A stretch of DNA of 64,000 bases, taken from NCBI GenBank assembly GCA_013141435.1, contig JABFQZ010000017.1:1-64000 (forward strand), in the 5' to 3' direction. The stretch's first letter is position 1, and each line of letters begins with the position of its first letter. The stretch comes from Ferruginibacter sp. GTDB taxonomy: Bacteria > Bacteroidota > Bacteroidia > Chitinophagales > Chitinophagaceae. The notes beneath the pieces are model-generated. The model saw only the letters and a program-made list of their open reading frames with translations. It did no database searches and was not told the DNA's origin. A program made the position numbers and the translations under genes. Positions 63,209-64,000 of the stretch are shown here, piece by piece.

Positions 63209-64000
63209 ATGAAATTAAGTATAATTACTGTTAATTTGAATAACAAAAAAGGATTAGAAAAAACTTTTGATTCTATTTTCAAACAAACTTTTCAAGATTT
63301 TGAATACTTAGTAATTGATGGCGGAAGTACTGATGGAAGCTTGGAGTTGATAAAAAGTTTTTCGACAAAAATAAATTTTTGGATGTCCGAAAAAGATTCG
63401 GGCGTATACAATGCCATGAATAAGGGTATAAAAAATGCAACTGGAGAGTATATTAATTTTATGAACTCTGGAGATTGTTTTTATGAAGATACTACAATTG
63501 AAAAGGCTGTTACACATTTTAATCAAGATATTGCAGTACTCTGCGGAGATACCAAATCGTATAAAAAAGAACTATTTGTAGCTAACCTTTTTGCACCCAA
63601 AGCTATTAGTTTTGGCTATTTTTTTAAGGGTGGGTTATACCACCAATCTGCATTTATAAAAAAAGATTTATTTTACAAGTGCTTTTTTTATAACGAAAAT
63701 TATAAAATATGCTCTGATTGGGAATTATTCATTTATGCTCTTTGTTTAAAAAATGAAACATACCAAAAATTAAATATTTTTATTTGTAAGTACGATTTAG
63801 GAGGTATTTCTGCAGATAGTAAGTTTATAGAACTACACCAACAAGAAAGAAGACAGGTTTTAAATAAATATTTTGCTGTATTTGTAAACGATTACACAGA
63901 GTACGAAAAAATAGAACGGTTTTACAATAAAAAAATAGTAAAAAAATCAAGCATAATTTTACAAACCAAAGTTCCTAAAGTTTTTTATAAATTAATAACT
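63209..64000 (+). CDS. GT2 glycosyltransferase, cut by the window end
   Basis: The gene starts with ATG at 63209 and stays open to the last base (264 codons seen, no stop). It begins MKLSIITVNLNNKKGLEKTF, then VIDGGSTDGS, and YINFMNSGDCFYED as D-x-D-like site, with a later acceptor region YKICSDWELFIYAL. This is the WcaA-like GT2 branch. It follows the GT4 gene by 3 bases and is surely in the same operon. Only the 3' end is missing, so the protein may have another domain beyond. Confidence 0.88.
   Translation, partial: MKLSIITVNLNNKKGLEKTFDSIFKQTFQDFEYLVIDGGSTDGSLELIKSFSTKINFWMSEKDSGVYNAMNKGIKNATGEYINFMNSGDCFYEDTTIEKAVTHFNQDIAVLCGDTKSYKKELFVANLFAPKAISFGYFFKGGLYHQSAFIKKDLFYKCFFYNENYKICSDWELFIYALCLKNETYQKLNIFICKYDLGGISADSKFIELHQQERRQVLNKYFAVFVNDYTEYEKIERFYNKKIVKKSSIILQTKVPKVFYKLIT

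Overview
The window reads as chromosomal DNA of an AT-rich Bacteroidota bacterium, most likely a Chitinophagaceae-like member of the Sphingobacteriia/Chitinophagia (family-level guess only). Supporting signs are two secreted proteins ending in type IX secretion (T9SS) type A sorting domains, SCKK/GCKK lipoproteins, TACATTTG-type -7 promoter elements, an Arm-domain tyrosine recombinase of the Bacteroidota kind, and the housekeeping set ruvB, mutL, metF, coaX, lptB and lptC.

Layout. 1-2.2 kb: a nested palindromic repeat and a three-gene operon of unknown function (lipoprotein, small protein, membrane protein). 2.2-22.4 kb: a defence island. It holds McrBC with a membrane-protein partner (minus strand), a divergent three-gene cassette of unrecognised proteins carrying nuclease-like motifs (plus strand, 6.8-12.2 kb), a type I restriction-modification operon hsdR-hsdM-hsdS extended by a 956-residue TPR protein (minus strand), and a tyrosine integrase at the right edge. 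The three-gene cassette is the best candidate for an undescribed system; the TPR gene attached to the type I operon is the second.

22.5-30 kb: a GNAT acetyltransferase, a gene remnant, a TPR-containing histidine kinase with its LuxR-type response regulator, then two lipoproteins and a LamG/T9SS surface protein. A 16-bp motif occurs three times, before the regulator gene and before both target units, and suggests a local two-component regulon. 30-31.2 kb is a gene graveyard: a frameshifted small gene, a RelA/SpoT ACT-domain tail and an IS1380-like transposase tail.

31-45 kb: ruvB, mutL, a triple helix-hairpin-helix protein, an XRE regulator divergent from an outer-membrane barrel gene with a palindrome between them, a T9SS protein, a MurU-like nucleotidyltransferase beside an AmgK-RapZ fusion (cell-wall sugar recycling), a large secreted MG2/plug protein and an O-antigen ligase-like protein. 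45-46.5 kb: a REP-associated transposase (RAYT) with its array of inverted REP palindromes. 46.5-49 kb: a secreted-protein operon divergent from a second XRE regulator, with a perfect 12-bp inverted repeat between them.

49-64 kb: metF, lptB, a Spx/ArsC-like protein, an aldo/keto reductase, lptC, an outer-membrane protein, coaX, then a cell-surface glycan region with several GT2/GT4 glycosyltransferases, a methyltransferase and the MeaB-type GTPase. The window ends inside a GT2 gene. No rRNA, complete tRNA or CRISPR array was found by eye.
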